Counted from the first letter of the stretch, positions 24,623 to 35,107 are shown. The stretch: DNA of 64,000 bases from Lactifluus volemus (GCA_022376515.1 WTXI01000002.1:62001-126000), one strand, 5' to 3'. Numbers and translations are program-made. The notes: generated from the letters alone by a model not told the origin.

Positions 24623-24818
24623 GAATCCATATCCTGGGGTTTCGTGCGATGGTGTATACCTTTATCCAAACCGTCCTCCCGACCATCGTCTCACGGTAGT
24701 TAAGCCCTTGGCTGTACATGTCCGGGCCCTCAGAACTAACGACAGATTCCGCCTTGATACGCTTTCACCTACAATCGACCCGGAGGAAGGAAGGGTCTTG
24801 TCGTTGTCTTGGACTTAA
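24623..24818 (+). pseudogene. Relic of a type A DUF6534 gene (last exon only)
   Basis: The translation after GVSCDGVYLYPNRP (including LTVVKPLAVHVRALRTND and LDTLSPTIDPEEG) matches exon 13 of A3 and ends at a TAA. Exons 1-12, the promoter and the conserved YSNTLL motif are absent. The R2 block joins the exon directly, at a CATA-containing microhomology near 24623. In unit U1 the equivalent interval is about 2.4 kb. It is a deletion product, not a functional gene. Confidence 0.75.
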
Positions 24819-25334
24819 AGGTACGCAACTTCACTGGCAATGCAGCCGTTTGACTCTGAATCTATCTCCAAGTACGTGTCGTTATAAACGGATGTCATGA
24901 TCTCGAGCAGGGTTTGGATGTTCGTTGGGTGTGAAGGGACGGGGAATCTGTCATTTGCGTAGTCGCAATGTCTCTCCGTCTTGATAAGCTCCTAGATTGT
25001 TATCATAGCTAGGTGGTACTTGTATTTCTATATCTTTAGTGTTGTCAGGAAACCCTGACATCCCGTTACAAGTGCCAAGTCTCGCTCAAGTTACGTACCT
25101 TATCCTGTTGAGCAAGGGCGACTCGATGCTACCATTTTCAGCTGTTCCAGAGCACTCACATCCACGTTGTGCTCCACCAATGGCTGAATACATTGAGGCC
25201 ACTTCGAGCCGCGATGAGAACTCAGTAACCCATCGAAGACGTCTCCAACATCCCGAACCTTCACCATTTTTGAGCGGTGTAGAACGCAAAGAGGTCGTGG
25301 TCGTGGTCGTACACAATTCTGACTAACCAGTACA

Positions 25335-25378
25335 TGTGACGCTAAGAACTCCTCAGTAAAGGAGTACTTGACGTCACA
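25335..25378. repeat. 44-nt imperfect palindrome, copy 3
   Basis: Base-for-base the same as 18762-18805, within a stretch of at least 170 nt of near-identity between the two units. Confidence 0.65.
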
Positions 25379-25479
25379 TCAACCGGCTCCAGGGAAATTC
25401 TCGATTTCGACGATTGCAATCAAACTTGAACGTTCTGACAGCGTTACGTCCTCGGCGTCATCTGGACACCCGATGTCGC

Positions 25480-25860
25480 TTCACGACCAAGTCGGGGTCT
25501 TTTCAGAATTAAACCGAATCGCGAGCCCTTTCGCGTGATTTGATGCGTAGCGTGCGATAAGGCAGTGGAAGTGATGTCCGTGATGGCATCTTTCTTCGGA
25601 GGTGCCCAAGAAGCTCCACCCACGGATACTATCCAGAGTGAACGGAAGTTCATCCAGGACGCGCGATGAACATCTGGCAAGAAGGAAGGTCGTAACGTTT
25701 CCAATTGGCATATCGTAGCACCCACCGAAGTCCATCGAGAGCGCGAGCACAGGGAGGGCGTCTCCCGTCGGCCGTTTCCGAAACTGGCTTGGCTTGGCTT
25801 GGCGTGGCGCGGCTTAGCGCTTCAAGTTTCCCGTGGGTGTTTGAGAAAGAAAGTCAAAGC
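25480..25860 (-). repeat. Dispersed repeat R1, copy 4 (opposite strand)
   Basis: Longest readable version. The - strand frame carries GGCYDMPIGNVTTFLLARC, RVLDELPFTLDSIRG and HCLIARYASNHAKGLAIRF before it breaks. No start codon or splice pattern that is shared with the sister copies was found. Confidence 0.5.
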
Positions 25861-28833
25861 ACCACACTAACGGTAATAGGCCTTTGGCAATTACATCTTT
25901 GATGACATTGGGCTGGTCTATATATGATTGGCATGCAGACGGAGGGGGGGCGACCGCGCATTTACGAAGGGAGGTCAAGGCGCCTGTTGAGAAGCCTATC
26001 CGTAGGTGAACCACGCTGCAGCTTCGTGTCATCACAACATAAAACGGTATGGTTAATTGAAGAACCTAGAGAGGTGAGCCCTCTCGATAGCCTACTCGTG
26101 GCTTGTATCTGTGGTCTTTGTGCAGCATGAGGGGGAAGGGGATCAGTCGCGGCTGTACAAAAGCTGAGCAGGACTTGCGTACCGTATTTGACGATGTGTC
26201 TAATCTCCGGATTCTTCACAACCATCATCCACGTTTTCTGGCGTCAGTTAGTCAAATGTTTCGGGTACATCTCGTGCACCGACATTTTTGTAATATCGCT
26301 AAGAAAAAAATGGAGGATTTAGCCCCATCGAATGCGAACCAAAGAACGCGGCGCCTCAGGTATTATCTTTGTGAGAGTTTCCGTCATAAGGGGCGTAGGG
26401 TCCCGGAATTATACCATGTAGCGTGAGGAAGCGCGTGAGATCTATTTGGTTTGTGGTAACATCGTTTGGAGCTTGATAGATTGGAATCCACAAAACAATG
26501 CGCAGAGGAATAAAGAACGACCCTTATCGCAAGACTTCGGCGAAGGAAAAGGACCCCAGTTTCAGCGAAGTTTGCAGGAGAAAATATCTACAAATAAGAG
26601 TTTAAAATGCTGTGATACCAGAGACACCCATGGCCAACCACTAGAATTCATCAAGCCAATGCCCTGACCAAAGGATACCTGAGCAGGTGTATATACGGTA
26701 AGGCCAAGCAGATTCATCATTACCTGATCGTTCTTCTCAGCTATATTGAGGGCATCCAACTTCATTTGAAATGCAGTGAGACAACGTCGGCGGAGTCCTA
26801 GCAGCTGTCGAGTTATGCACCGATTATATGCTGTTGGAGGTCTTGCTAGTCTTCATTTGTACTGTATTCCTTTAGGAAAGCATCAAAGATGCACAAGAGG
26901 GGAAAGACAACTGAAAAGGAGCGGCGGAAATAACACCGGCAAGTAATAATTGGTTTGTATTCGTAACTTACAAGAGGAAGGACGAAAGCATTCCAGAGCG
27001 CCTTATGAACAAATTGACGCTGAAGTTGCCTATTTTCTCATTTCAAAGTTAGAGGCATCGGTCAAGGAGACTGCTCTGAAACGACGGCACCTGGGCTCAA
27101 ACACCAGGTCTCGATTCAACGACGCACGATAGTATGTAGGATGCCTTGTGTGGGCAAGATTGTAGGGCGCTCGAGGCTTGTTTAGTTCGACAATCGACAA
27201 TAGATCAGGGCAAGACGCCCAAGAGGCGCCTGTTTGCTTGTCAATGAAGTGATAAACAAGAATTGATGATAAAACCGAACGATGAAAGCGTTCAACGCAT
27301 TACGGCAGGCGTCAAGTGAGCGTCACTCCATCTAGGTAGAGAGCTTCCTAAGGAGCATATGGGGGTAGGCCGTAGTACGGATCCCAGGGCTGTGGCAATT
27401 TCAAGTCGCCAACTTGAACCATGGTGTTTTGAATGTAAAATGTGAGCCATCAAGCGTGTTGGGATTCCGCCTAGGCGTAACATGGCGACGTTGAGGATGA
27501 GATGAGGTGTGGGCGAGGTTGATTAGTCAAACTACATGATTCCAAATGTGTTGATTCCACCGGAACACGGGGCTCGTCGCTTGTGGCCGCACAATTTTGA
27601 ACTCCGATGGGTCCAATGATCCAGAGCAAAAGGGATGGCCTTTGCAGAACATGTTCCTGATGCATATCTGAACTTGCTTCCCTTCAGCGCTTCAGAGTTG
27701 TCCTTTGCGAACTGAACCCTGTTGGTTCTGTGCTCAAGTTACGGTCCTGCCAGGTCTAGTAGTATGGGTAAGTCTAACGCGAATGCTGATATCAGAAATC
27801 GTGATCATGCGAGGAGATTAGTTAGCCCCAGTCGTACTACGCTGGCATGTCTACCGGTCACTGCTAAACCTAACTAGTTATCGTCTACCTCGAACGCACC
27901 TCGTTCTCACCAGAGACAATTCTGAGCTCTTTTGACAGTCTTGATCGTATCACGCGCTCCACTCAAAGCTCCACTGCAACGGGGCTGTCGTTCTGATTGA
28001 CCTTGGATCTTCAATCTATCCTTTTCTTACGGAATCTTTTCCTTGGTTTGCTTTTTTTTTGATCCGTGGGGTTTCCATGTAAGTTCCGTGAGAAAAATTC
28101 CAGGAACAGGTGGCGGTACATGGCCAGAGACGCAATCTTTGTTGCAGCGATTGATTGGTTTCGTAATCTTCGTGAAACCCGAGGGACGGGCGCCAAACTG
28201 TTATATTTATCGATTCTTTTCCAATTCCAAACAAGCCATACCATCTTCGCCATTTGCCGTGACAACTTGAATATCAATCCCGAAGGCCGATCATTGACCA
28301 GGACCATCTCAGGAAACTGGGGTAGCACGAGAATTTCTACACCGCAGCAGCTAATGCCGTGATTCGTCCATCACTACTGTCGAACAGGCTCATTCTGTTT
28401 ATGGTCATAAAAAAAGACTCGAGATTTCTACCTATAGCTAGCACGCTAATGACTCAGGAATGCGCCAGCTACGTGGACAGTCCGTCGAAGAGGGTGGTGT
28501 TCCTCGGCGCTCACTCGAACCACCACCGTGCCTGTGCAACTTCGGGATTACAAAGTCGATGAATTCGACCTTTTTACGTCACATCTTTGTGTATCCCCAG
28601 TTCTACTTGGCCTTATCACTGAGGCGGATGTACTGTATATGCCAGGTTGTTGGCAGTAAGAGGCTTCTTGCGACATTTAGGCTCGAGTCACTCCGCCTCT
28701 AAGAGAACTCTGATCTAGTCAGTCCGGATCACAGCTACATATTATGTACAGCGCCGCAAATCTGAGACAGAAGCGTCGGCGTCATGTCCAAGCCGCGTAA
28801 GATTCTCAAACGTTCTCACCGGCCGGTGTCTAT

Positions 28834-28846
28834 TGTCACAGTGACA
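28834..28846. promoter_or_regulatory. Palindromic TGTCACAGTGACA site before B4
   Basis: Identical to the B2 and B3 sites, 53 nt before a TATATAT at 28900-28906, which is itself 74-80 nt before the ATG. Confidence 0.5.
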
Positions 28847-28979
28847 CCTTCCGTTTAGGATACATTCAATGCTGTACTCTCTGTCCAGAAGATGACAGCT
28901 ATATATGGTGACCCCACCATTTACACCATCGCAATCCCTCTTCTGACGCTATAAGTGGTCCTCTCAGGTCTTGTTCGCC

Positions 28980-30619
28980 ATGGCCGCCGAGTCGTCTTCG
29001 ATTCCTCCTGACATTTCCAGGGTGTGAGTTGCCAGCTGAGCCCGGAGTATGTCTATCCACTAACCTCGTCCTTAGAACTGGCCCATTTGTAGGCTTTGCA
29101 TTTTCTATGATTAGCCCTACGGTTTTCTCAGCATTACGACTAGCTTTTTGGTCCCATGATCAATTGGGCGCTTTACGGCGTTGTCTGTGTCCAAGCCTGT
29201 GAGTATCCCTGATGTTACGTTTGGACATGCCGTTAACCCATCTCAGACGTGTACAGCTACAATTTCCCAGACGACAAACGATGGTTAAAATCTCTTTGTA
29301 TGTCTCTGCGATGATATGGAATTTTCTCCCAGTTGATAGAGGAACTCTCGCCAGGCTGCTTTGTCTTTCTTTTTGAAACCGTCCAAACAGCTCTGACGGG
29401 AGTTGACGTCTACCGGTGGTTTGTTACTGGATTCGGCAACCTTGACAGCCTCAAGGATCCCAATTTCGCTGCCATAGACAGTCCTACTATGGATGCGATC
29501 ATATCGCTCACTGTCCAAGGCTTCTACTGCTTCCGGATCTGGACGCTACGCAAGGAATTATGGTGGCTTTCCGTGATCATTGCCATTGTACGCATGTGTC
29601 CTCGTATGCCCATGCTTGACTTTACTTATATTGATAAAGCTTGCTGTAACGCAAGCAGTTGGTGCATTATGGGGTGGGCTCGAGGTCAGCATTATACCAT
29701 TCTACACTAAGGGCCTATTAACGCCAATCTCAGGCAGCTGCACGTGGAACCTTCTCCAATGTCAGGGCCGCTCCATTCGTATGCATTTCCGGCTCACTCT
29801 ATTGGTACCCTACTGATTATTTCCCGGTCTAGCTGTGGTTGATAACAAGTGCGGTAGTGGATGTTCTGATTGCAGTGGCAATGTTATGGCTGGTATGACA
29901 TTGAGCCTCCGATCCTCCAGAATGTTACATGTTCGCATTCACAGCTAAGAAAAACGCGAACTAACCGGAATGAGGGACGATTTTCGAGTTACGTTTTACC
30001 ACGCGTGGTGCAGCTCACGATTGAAACGAACGTGCTAACCGGTAAATGTCTCTCAAATAACTCCCCGCGACTTTCCTCTCACTTCCTGTTAGCTACTGTC
30101 GCTATTATTTCTTTCATCCTCTTCGCTGCCTTCCCTGTAAGTCCAGACTACGGCATTATATATGGCAGGCAGTTGATATTGTCTTTACAGAACGAAGTTT
30201 ACTACACCTGCCCGTATGTTCTCTGTATCACCAAGTTTCATATATATTGACATCAATCATGATTGAAGGACCATGGTTATCGGGAAATTGTAAGTCGCAA
30301 CTTCTTCCGAGCTCGTATTTCTGACTCCTCAACCGTATGTAGTTATTCCAACACACTCTTTGTCACTCTCAATAACCGTATCTACTTCCGCGATCGACCT
30401 TTCCCTGGGCACACGAGAGATGACGCATACCTTGAACGAGGCTCTCATCTTTCCGTCGGCACGAGACCATTGACACATCTCTCACCAAAGTCCCCACAGT
30501 CGGCTACAAACCGCACTTCGATCTGCCTCGACGAAGCCATCCCAAACGTCGAAGCTGAAAGGAAAAGCGATTATAGTAACGCTCTCACTTTTAGCTTTGA
30601 ACCAACGGCATGCCTTTAA
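28980..30619 (+). CDS. DUF6534-type seven-helix membrane protein, type B copy 4 (B4)
   Basis: Exons: 28980-29023, 29076-29088, 29144-29198, 29247-29297, 29355-29587, 29640-29684, 29734-29778, 29833-29892, 29945-30041, 30093-30136, 30191-30213, 30269-30289, 30343-30619; 335 aa. Compared with B2 and B3, exon 7 is 3 nt shorter (AAARGTFSNVRAAPF) and exon 13 is 21 nt shorter. The helix segment LFETVQTALTGVDVYRWF replaces LLETAQ. B4 and B1 share features absent from B2 and B3 (LKDPN, VDA/MDAIISL, QGFYC), so they form a second pair. Start MAAESSSIPPDISR. Function unknown; intact. Confidence 0.85.
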
Positions 30620-31330
30620 TCACCCTAACCATATGTAGTCGTCTGACACTATGTGTTTCCCCGTCATTAGGACTAGGTCGTGGAACTCGAGAGGAGCTGG
30701 TACCCCCTTGGGAAATAAATTATGTTTCTGCACCGAAATGTTGAGGGGATCTTGCTTGTCGGAGGATGAAGATGGAACATTTTCAGAAGTGACAAGCCAC
30801 TGTAGTACTACATTCTATGAGCTCTATCGTTATCTATCTTTAACTGGTCTCTATTCTATGTTCGACTCGAACTCTGAGTCGCTGCGTGCGATAAGTGCTG
30901 GACATGGTGATGCAAACCTGAGCAACATACAGCTTTACCTAAGGTGTGGAGGTGTGGACAAGATGACATACAATACAGTACATACTGTTAGTGAGAAAAC
31001 CTTCTCGAACGCCGGTGCTGCGCTCTTAACCCAGCCGCTGAGCCCGGCGAAGACAATATTGCGGGTGCCGCACAAGACAGTGTCGCTTGCCCCTTGACAT
31101 CATAATTGACATTGATGTGTTGACATGACAACAGAATACTTGAACGCATAAAATGTTTAGTACCGAAAGTGGCGGGCTAAGTCCATCGAAGCTTCGAAGG
31201 TGCTAATTAGACATGCCAGTTCAGGCACTGCTACGGTAGCGGTGACGGAACTGACATGTCTAATTAGCACCGACGGACCCGCAGCTAAACCTTTGAGATC
31301 ATCTTGAGACGCTGCACACTTGCAGACCTT
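30620..31330. repeat. 3' flank of B4
   Basis: Matches the flanks after B2 and B3, ending with the fold-back structure at 31199-31271. An open frame of about 148 codons at 30651-31097 is not conserved in the sister flanks, which carry frame-breaking differences. Confidence 0.5.
31199..31271. repeat. Fold-back inverted duplication
   Basis: Left arm 31199-31222 and right arm 31248-31271 are reverse complements with one mismatch in 24, around a 25-nt loop. The sister flanks at about 15050 and 23855 have only the left arm (a (C)TAATT(C/A)GAC..GCCAGTTCAG-type word) and continue directly to CGGACCCGCA. The right arm is therefore a new local inverted copy. Confidence 0.7.
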
Positions 31331-33403
31331 CTGCAGCTCATGCCATGCGACGTTGGCCCCTCTCAGAACCTAGGATATTATAACTGGGTTGTTTGCAAAA
31401 GAGATTCACAACTACAGGTATGCGCGCCCGCAGGACTCAATGGTTGCGTGACGTCCCATAAGGTTTCGGCACCTATATCCACGCTTCGCACCTCCGTCAC
31501 GGTGACCACCTGATGCTACGACACCATCCGTACTAATATACTCCACAGCTGCTGCGGGCCCTGCTACACCACCACCTCTGAGTTGGACCATACCGCCAGT
31601 CTGGCAACTTGAACGTGACGCTGCGCAACTCCCACACCGCGAGCCGCTGTCACCGGCGTCGGCCGCGCCGCCACTGTTGCGCCTCGTCATCACGCGCCCT
31701 GCAAACACGGGTCCTATCACGATCCATCTGCGTGGCCGATGAAGATCAAGAGATTGAAGAGAATAACAGATGGCAGTGCGAACTTGTGAAACAACTAATT
31801 TTAGATGGAGATCCCTAATCAGTGTCAGGTGACTTTGTGCATTCTGATCCCATTGACGCATGTTGAATTAGCACCTTTCTGGAATTGTTTCCTGACTCAC
31901 TGGCACAGTACTCACAACTTGAAGGTTTCCCGCCGCGGCGTCTTACAAACCCTTCTTGAGACGACCTATAGACATACGCAAGGAACTTTATACACTGACA
32001 TCTCACTCAGGAAATGATTTAATGATCACCAGATTCTTTCCAATGAAGTTCGCTGGCCCGTTGCTCGGATCGAGTGCTTGACGCCTGTTGTGGACCTGGG
32101 CGGCATGCCAGTATGTCTAATTAGGTCGCAGTACCCGTACATTTTATGTCAAGCTTGGGCGCACTCCCCGGCCATCGTTTTCTAGTCGGTCTTTCTTTGA
32201 CACGAGACGTACAGAAGGGGTACCTGGGGCAGTATGCATGAGGGAACATGATCATTAAGTAGGGAGATACATCCCGGACCTGGAAGGACTGTTTGTGATC
32301 ACCATCATGATTGAGTCCGAGTCAAGAACAAAGTGATGAGGTGCTTGGAGAAGCGTGACATTGGCACTTTTTAAAATAAAAAAACAGCGCTGACAGGCAG
32401 ATGTCATACCGAGGGAGATGTATCAAGGGAGAGCGGGGCAACCGCGGGATCCCGACTTGGTCGCCAACGCGCAAATTTCCAAGATCTCCAAAAAGTGGGG
32501 TTTTATTTTGCAATACTGTAAACTTGTCTAATTCAACGTTCGTTTCAGCCTACCTTTCACGGCCACCTGTCCACCTCATTTGATTGTTACTCCCCGAGTC
32601 CCCGACAAGCAAAATACAGAACAAGGGATGAGGCAATGAGGCCCGATAAGAGCCTCGATGAGGGTCTTATGTCAGCTGCCTGGATTGGCATGCCGCCTCC
32701 CACTTTCAATCTCTCACGGTCATGTGTATGCCATGGACCTCGCCATGGGCAATAATTTTGGTTTCTGGCATCTTGTTCTTTGAAGGTGACCACGACCGTT
32801 GCGACCATTTGTCTGTCGTCTTGTATAAGTTCTTGTTTTCTCGGGTAGTATAAAAGCTGCAGTCCTTCTAGAAAGCTCGCACTTGCAAGCATGCCGTATC
32901 AAGTCGGAATAGCACTTTGGCCTCCCTTGTTTCTCCTCCTACGTCTGAATGTCCTCTCTCAGCGACCTGAATGACTCCTCCTTTTCTGATGCTCTATGGC
33001 TTGCCACATAAATTATTTCGTTCCATCCGGATGAAACTGCACCCCCCACAGAGAGGGGAAGTCCTTATGCTGTGCTCGAACACCTTTACTTTCGTCCACC
33101 CTGACTCTCTTGTGGATTAGATGGCTACTGAAATTGGTTCAATCTTTTTTTCTAGCGAATCAGAACAAACCATCAATCGGCTTCTCCCATGTCCAACCCC
33201 AAAAAGGAACGGCCTCAAGCCAGACGAATCCCACCTCCGCCGTGTAAGGTACGGCCCTTTCCGTCTGTCTGTACCCTGGCGCCTCGGCTAAAAGGCCATC
33301 ATGGCGAAGGTTTAAAAAACAAGCATGAAAAGCTGAGGTCCATCGCCTAAATACCCTACAACTTAGGCTTCACACCCAATTTGATCTTAATCTTATCGCC
33401 GTC
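31331..33403. other. Intergenic region before the zinc-ribbon gene
   Basis: No supported gene. A CTAATTAGACAT word in inverted sense occurs at about 32115-32127, facing the same word at 31203-31214. A poly-purine stretch near 32370-32380 and scattered short frames are not convincing as coding. The frame on the - strand at 31412-31861 is Arg/Gly-rich without a recognisable domain. Confidence 0.4.
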
Positions 33404-33828
33404 ATGACTTCTGCCGAAATGCAGGGATCTTCTATGAAGAAGCGGGAGACCGAAGATCAAAGTGACCGGCTCTCCTTGCCGCAGGCTGCCCTCAACGAAA
33501 CTGGGTCGACAAGCGGAGGTCCATTCCTCGAGCCCAAAAGCAACCATGTATGTCGTCCCTCATCTGTCCTCGGCCCTGTAGAATTGCCTCTTACTTGTCA
33601 CCGTCGCGTTACTGTGTGTTTCCGCCACAGGATAATCCGCAACAGTCGAACGATGAGTTTCGCTCTCTATTCTCCCATGCCGGTGCAAAGTCCATCGCAG
33701 AACTTGCATCGGATGGCGATGGCCCGTACCGCTGCAGGAAGTGCGGGTACGCCGTCCTCTCACACTCAGTGGTAATTTGCCCTGCGTGCGACGACCCCAC
33801 ACCCTGGTTCCGATCGTGGGAGAGTTAA
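33404..33828 (+). CDS. Small zinc-ribbon protein
   Basis: Two exons, 33404-33547 and 33631-33828, joined in phase 0 (GT-AG intron of 83 nt), giving 113 aa. The N-terminal half is polar and low in complexity. The C-terminal half has the order CRKCGYAVLSHSVVICPACDDP then PWFRSWES, two CxxC knuckles 14 residues apart, as in rubredoxin-like or zinc-ribbon folds. It has no helix or signal peptide. I do not recognise a named family. A decayed, inverted copy at 6573-6770 keeps the second knuckle only. The existence of a relic with conserved residues supports this being a real gene, possibly an old neighbour of the type A genes. Confidence 0.6.
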
Positions 33829-34990
33829 CTCTCGCTAAGACCGAACTCATGACATCCACGCATACCGGTCTACAATTTGCAAGTTTCTGGCCCCCGGGCC
33901 CCTTCCTCTCGCGCCGCGGGGCGGTGCTTTCCCTCATAAACAATGTATAATGCCCGCTTTCAGCCCCCCATCACACCTCTCCATTACACCTCTACCACCC
34001 CACCCATGCCTGCTTACATTACCAAACCTTCCCTCCCGCACTCCCACCTCAGGCCTGCGTATTTTCCGTAGCCAAGCGCGTCTTTGTAGTTTGTATACAT
34101 CCTGTGCGTTATAAATTCAGATTTTTTTTAAAAAAAGGCCGCTTTCAAGCTATTTTCAGTCACTCGCACGTCTCACATAACCCAAACAGTAGTTAGTTTG
34201 AGTAAACATGCTTTATGCTTTATTAATCTAACAGAGATTTCTAGAGACATCCTTTAAGAGTGGCCAGGAATGCGAAGTTTGAAACACGCGATCGGTCTTC
34301 TCAAGACTCAAGTTGGAATGCCGAGTGTCTATGCTTCTCTATTCTGAGATCTGAGCCAGCAATGACAGGAAACAAGTAGGCCACAACCAGTTGCGAAATA
34401 GCTTATCGAAAGTGGGCGGATTTGGTGTTCCCGACGGTGAGACGAGCGCGCTCAAAAGTACAGTAACTTAAAGCCGCCTCAGACACAGCCTCCGAGTCCG
34501 GGTCACTGCCTACTAGTTGCGGGCCCTCACAGCCCCACTAGTTTACCACGCCGTTCCTATCGTTCCACTGACACTTCCGTGTCCTGTTTGCAGGTGTTCG
34601 CGATGACCCGCACCGTGCTCCAGTCTGCCGCGCACACCATTCACCAACTGCCGACCGGTCAGCGACCGGTTGACTTCATCACCAAATACAGCCCACTCAT
34701 ATCATGTCCCTTTCTTCCACACCAGCCCCGTGAGCATCACCTCATTCAAACCAATCATACTTCTCGGCCACGAGGGCAGGCGGGACCAGTCTCACGAAAC
34801 GTTCATCGAGTCACGGTTCACATACGCTCATAGTACTCATGCTGTGCCCGAACTGGAACGCTTGTGCTTTCGTCGTCCCGGAATGCAACTCATACAATGA
34901 AACTGAGATGCCGGCTGTGAGTTGTATGGCCGGGCGCTCGGTCGAGGTGGCGAGAACCACCATTGGAAGGCCGCGACTGAGCGCCTAGCT
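33829..34990. other. Intergenic region after the zinc-ribbon gene
   Basis: At about 34195-34250 lies an inverted fragment of the tail that follows A1 (2120-2190) and A2 (6345-6405), including the GTTAGTTTGAGTAAACATGC word. The rest, including open frames near 34579-34900, shows no domain. Confidence 0.45.
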
Positions 34991-34991
34991 G

Positions 34992-35107
34992 GACCATTTG
35001 GCCTAGTTGGTAAGCGGTTATAAGGACAAGGATTAGGGTGATTAGCGCAAGGGGGTATGATGCGTTTGTGGTGACAGGTTCAAATCCTTCGTGCGCATCA
35101 CGTTTTT
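34992..35107 (+). other. tRNA-like Pol III element (degenerate tRNA or SINE head)
   Basis: An A-box-like TGGCCTAGTTGG (34999-35010) and a B-box-like GGTTCAAATCC (35077-35087) are followed by a T5 run at 35103-35107, a Pol III terminator. The boxes are about 66 nt apart, wider than in an intronless tRNA, and I could not pair a proper 7-bp acceptor stem or a full T-stem. A functional tRNA is therefore doubtful. A tRNA pseudogene or the head of a SINE fits better. Confidence 0.4.

Larger units (their letters stand above)
20765..28077 (+). repeat. Tandem unit U2: B-flank, B3, spacer, A relic, spacer
   Basis: Second copy of the U1 unit, about 7.3 kb. It lacks nearly all of the A gene and its promoter (see 24623-24818) but has gained segments in the following spacer, for example about 230 nt near 25927-26165. 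Confidence 0.65.
24819..28077. other. Long spacer after the A relic
   Basis: Repeats 18220-20764 with differences: palindrome at 25335-25378, R1 copy at 25480-25860, and an extra segment of about 240 nt near 25927-26165 absent from the sister copy. Frames such as 26103-26426 are open by chance within this non-matching segment and have no recognisable domains. No supported gene. Confidence 0.45.
28078..31330 (+). repeat. Tandem unit U3 (truncated): B-flank, B4, B 3' flank
   Basis: Third unit start. It ends inside the 3' flank/R1 region at about 31.3 kb, where similarity to U1 and U2 is lost. No A gene follows. Confidence 0.6.

Noticed and set aside
1..31330. Bacterial-type operon or defence island
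   Set aside because: Spliceosomal introns throughout and fungal families; no bacterial ribosome-binding or operon pattern.
34992..35107. Calling a functional tRNA gene
   Set aside because: No acceptor-stem pairing, mismatches in the T-stem and wide A-to-B box spacing.
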